Of a stretch of 64,000 nt of DNA, positions 60,479 to 64,000 are shown in pieces. This DNA is from Mactra quadrangularis (lineage: Eukaryota; Mollusca; Bivalvia; Venerida; Mactridae). Numbering within the stretch: the stretch's first letter is position 1; every line of letters starts with the position of its first letter. The stretch is from assembly GCA_025267735.1 (NCBI GenBank), contig CM046309.1:33145202-33209201 (forward strand), given 5' to 3'. The translations under genes and the position numbers were made by a program. The notes below the pieces were generated by a model. It did no database searches and was not told where the DNA came from. It was given only the letters and a program-made list of their open reading frames with translations.

Positions 60479-61904
60479 TCAATGCACTTTCCTAAGATGA
60501 AAAAAAAAACACAATGTGTAAACATTACATAGTTTTGTCAGCAAGATCTAAAGTACCATATAACTAAGGTACATGCAACAATAAACATAATAATGGACAT
60601 GGCTAAAAATAGAACTAAGTCTAGCTAGGGAGCTTCTTACATGTATGTATCTAAATTAAATTTTGAAGAAAAATTATACCGATTATTGAAATATTTTGGC
60701 TAATGAAATGATTATAATAATAATAAAAAATGTGTAATGAATTGTGTTGTTATTTGAATGGATGTGGAAGGTGTTTGGTACATTTCATTTATGCATATTG
60801 TTCTAAATAATGATTAATGTACATAATTATTATGAACTACTAAACTTGCCAATTGGGATTTATTAAGAAAAACGACACTTTGTTATAATTTTTACTGTAG
60901 ACAGAAGTTGACAATTGGTACAAATCTACCTCATTCATGGATTGGTTTATGTTTTAATAGAACATGACTTTATATTTACTAGTGTGATATTGTTGTTGTA
61001 TTATCGTTTAGGATGTAAATGTAATTATATATATTTTTTAATATTAAGAGTAAGAAACTTTGCATACAATTAGTTTATATGAACATAGTTTTTTGTTTCA
61101 TTACTACTTAATGTATCTATTTTAATAATTATATTTTTCAACTAGTTTTTAACTCGTAATATTTATAAAGTATAAGATGCATGGTTTTTAATGATATATT
61201 TTATCATTCTGAGGACATATAAATAAGCATTGTAAATTGTCTTCAATATTCCAATGTTTTTTTCTGTACAGTAAATAGTTACATTAAATTACAATATAGA
61301 AACGTTTGTTTGATCATTCCAATGTTTTCTAACCGAAGTTCGATCAGCTATAATTTTATTAGAGTCTTAATTGTTATTAGAGTCTTAATTGAAGTGGCTA
61401 TTGTCAATCAATGTTTTACTCGCATATTGGTTTAAGTAGTAAATTGCGAGATATAAACTTATTAATCAGTTAATATTCTGTTTTAAAGAAGCTAACAAAA
61501 CTATTATTACAAGATGGTTTTGGTTAGTAATAACTTCTTTTGCAGTAACCCTGATGATTTGAGTTCAAATATCAGCTATGACATGCTATATCGTTTTTTG
61601 ACAGTTCGTCGAAACCTCTATTTTCCTCAATTTTTCAAGAAGCAAGGATTTGTTGACTAAAATACTGTCCAAGCACAAACTCTCGTAAACTTGCGTTCTT
61701 GGCATAAATAAAGTTCTTTAAGGGACACTTACAACATTGACTGAACTAATTCTCTGACTAAATCATTGTCACTATCATCGGTATACATTAAACTGTGTGG
61801 AAACATAACATACCTTTTGTATAATACATTATTTGTTCACTATTCATATTCTTTGTTTCACCAGATTGTTGCCCTTTTGAACATATCTAAATCCGATGTA
61901 CATA
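60479..61904. other. Spacer, no gene seen
   Basis: Very AT-rich; short frames only. GTTATTAGAGTCTTAATT is duplicated in tandem near 61360-61392. Confidence 0.4.
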
Positions 61905-62890
61905 TACCTTGTTACAAGCCCATATCAGGCAGTAAAACGCATACATACTCTTTGTTGCAAGCCCATATCAGGCAGTAATACAATACTTACTTTTTGTTGC
62001 AAGCCAAAATCAGGCAGTAAAACGCATATATACTCTTTGTTGCAAGCCAATGTCAGACAGTAAAACAACACTTACTCGTTTTTACAAGCCTATATCAGTC
62101 AGTAAAACAATACTTACTCTTTGTTGCAAGCCAATGTCAGGCAGTAAAACAACACTTACTCGTTTTTGCAAGCCCATATCAGTCAGTAAAACAATACTTA
62201 CTCTTTGTTGCAAGCCAATGTCAGGCAGTAAAACAATACTTACTCTTGTTGCAAGCCCATATCAGTCAGTAAAACACATACTTACTCTTTGTTGCAAGCC
62301 CATATCAGACAGTAAAACAATACTTACTCTTTGTTGCAAGCCAATGTCAGGCAGTAAAACAACACTTACTCTTTTTTGCAAGCCCATATCAGGCAGTTAA
62401 ACACATACTTACTCTTTGTTGCAAGTCAATGTCAGGCAGTAAAACAATACTTACTCTTTGTTGCAAGCCTATATCAGTCAGTAAAACAAATACTTACTCT
62501 TTGTCGCAAGCCTATATCAGGCAGTAAAACAATACTTTCCCTTTGTTCCAAGCCCATATCAGTCAGTAAAACACATACTTACTCTTTGTTGCAAGCCCAT
62601 ATCAGGCCGTAAATCACATACTTACTCTTTGTTGCAAGCCCATATCAGGCCGTAAAACACATACTTTCTCTTTGTTGCAAGCACATATCAGGCAGTAAAA
62701 CACATACCTAGTCTTTGTTGCAAGCCCATTTCTGGCTGTAAAACACATACTTACTCATTGTTGCAAGCCCATATCAGTCAGTAAAACACATACTTACTCA
62801 TTGTTGCAAGCCCATATCAGGCAGTAAAACACATACTTACTCATTGTTGTAAGCCCATATCAGGCAGTAAAACACATACTTACTCTTTGT
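61905..62890 (+). repeat. 42-43-bp minisatellite, about 23 units
   Basis: Consensus TTGTTGCAAGCCCATATCAG, then GCAGTAAAACACATACTTAC and TC. The word CAAGCC recurs near 61915, 61960, 62002 and on to 62849. Two variants (CCCATATCAG and CCAATGTCAG) alternate between about 62040 and 62440, giving a local dimer of ~84 bp. Where units are exactly 42 bp a plus-strand frame stays open (62050-62400), but this follows from the repeat length and is not evidence of a gene. Confidence 0.95.
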
Positions 62891-62912
62891 ATAATAGTGT
62901 AATGACATCCAA

Positions 62913-63131
62913 TTGGAGACAAATGGTTATATCTCAGTCAGACTTATTATAAATAACAAACATGAATGTAGAATGTTCTCTTGTTCACTAGCTACTGGCA
63001 TGAATAGAATCTTTATCAAAAATATTTTTATACCCCACCCAAAATATGTTTACTTTATACACACAAATAAAGTAAAGGTATACAACTCATTACCTCAGGA
63101 AACACGATCAAATGTCGATCTCATTCAGTAG
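62913..63131 (+). pseudogene. Possible retroelement relic (LINE C-terminal motif)
   Basis: The frame ends with KVYNSLPQETRSNVDL, which resembles the WNSLP..R... motif near the C-terminus of LINE reverse transcriptases, such as WNSLPDHFRKC in the LINE at 36368. The remainder of the frame is not recognisable. Short, and easily coincidental. Confidence 0.25.
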
Positions 63132-63751
63132 GTTTCTGTTCTCCTATTTCATGGCCCGATTCGGAAAAAAACAGGGGAAAAAAGAATTTAAAGTCACTAT
63201 CGTCTCACAATCGTCTAAAGTCATTTAAATGCAATTGCAAAACAACATCGTTATCTGGATCACTTCAAGTCCTATTGCTTTCAAAATTATTGGAAGACCA
63301 AATACGCATCTCCCAGTGTTTGTACGGACCTGGTCTAATACTATGCATATTTAAGTATTGCTTGCTTTTTTATATCTTAGCTGTTAGTCTAGCGTCTATC
63401 ATTCAATTTATTAATGATAAACAACGCATGTATGAAATATATACATTCATGGTAGATAACATGTCATTTTGATGTAATAATTACACGTATTTTAGAATTA
63501 AGTTGTTTTCTTACAAAAAGGGGAGGTGAACAATAATCTATCTCTAAAAGTTTACATGGGGTTACCCCATGTTTAGTAGTGGACTGTGGCAAATCCACAT
63601 CAGAATTAGTCGCGGACGATTACATTAGGTTGTGTGCGCGCAAATAAAGGGATAATTACCACTGCAATTAATGTAGTTCATATTACGCGTTAACAAGCAG
63701 ACGATAAGAAGCACATGTATTTCTTATCTGGTTTATGTATGGTAAATGTAC

Positions 63752-63865
63752 CTTCGTATTGTATGCTTCCAAGAGTTGTATACAGACATTGTACACTTCC
63801 AAAACCCCATGTCTGACAGCGCTATCGGCGCTTTGATTTAAAAAAGCATTCAATATTTTTTTCAT
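63752..63865 (-). CDS. Candidate coding exon near the window edge, product unknown
   Basis: From ATG at 63863-63865, directly after an acceptor-like ATTTAG, the frame reads KKILNAFLNQSADSAVRHGV, then LEVYNVCIQLLEAYNTK, to a donor-like GAAG|GTACAT. It is 114 nt, phase 0 at both ends, with helical-looking residues. An upstream ATGGCGGAG (63997-63999) could start the gene, but its frame does not splice in phase onto this exon with the donors I can see. Later exons were not found. I do not recognise the protein. Confidence 0.3.
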
Positions 63866-64000
63866 CTAAATTGGTATTAACTAAATGTAATAAAAAATTG
63901 TTTTGCTGCCACCTTACGCTCTAGAAATCAGATAGTGATTGAGAATTTCATACATTGTATATAACACAGGCCAGCCTCGTTCAAATTCAACTCCGCCATC

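Noticed and set aside
62050..62612. Plus-strand frames with repeated CKPISGSKTILTL-like peptides
   Set aside because: They arise where the minisatellite unit is exactly 42 bp; the frame is lost as soon as units are 43 bp.

Overview
The window looks like nuclear DNA of an invertebrate, most likely a lophotrochozoan and probably a mollusc. It is AT-rich, with one long, finely split intron-containing gene, tRNA-headed SINEs, many short terminal-inverted-repeat (TIR) elements, a LINE and several satellite or minisatellite arrays. No bacterial-style operon, rRNA gene or CRISPR array is visible. The taxon is an inference from style and repeat types; no marker gene settles it.

Layout. 1-2034: AT-rich DNA with a divergent duplicated repeat. 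2035-15640: a satellite of about 36 units of ~380 bp. Each unit is an old dimer (halves of ~171 and ~209 bp), and the array changes subfamily near 13045. 15719-15951: a SINE with a clean target duplication. 16415-33671: one minus-strand gene, which I read as an orthologue of the calcium-responsive transcription factor CARF (ALS2CR8 family). Thirteen coding exons join into an uninterrupted 695-codon frame with consensus splice sites throughout. Its introns are crowded with short transposons, a (TA)n tract and a nuclear-receptor-half-site minisatellite. Its likely promoter (CCAAT box plus palindromic NRF1 motif) lies near 34930.

35340-39614 is a nested insertion. A TIR element with a perfect 9-bp target duplication was itself hit by a 5'-truncated non-LTR retrotransposon, which has an open endonuclease/reverse-transcriptase frame and its own 8-bp target duplication. 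39.6-55 kb has no convincing host gene. It holds hAT-like termini, two related mariner-type MITEs, a 1.26-kb element with perfect 33-bp TIRs, a Tc1 transposase remnant, SINE pieces and a Harbinger-type MITE. 55.67-59.3 kb is a minisatellite carrying about a dozen perfect 5' splice-site sequences. 60131-60478 is an array of five hairpin units, one with a paired compensatory change. 61.9-62.9 kb is a 42-43-bp minisatellite. A possible minus-strand coding exon lies at 63752-63865.

The only gene assigned with confidence is the CARF-like one. The rest is a record of repeated transposon invasion and tandem amplification. The least explained structures are the hairpin array near 60.3 kb, the splice-site-rich minisatellite and the dimeric satellite. 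Nothing here proves a new biological system.
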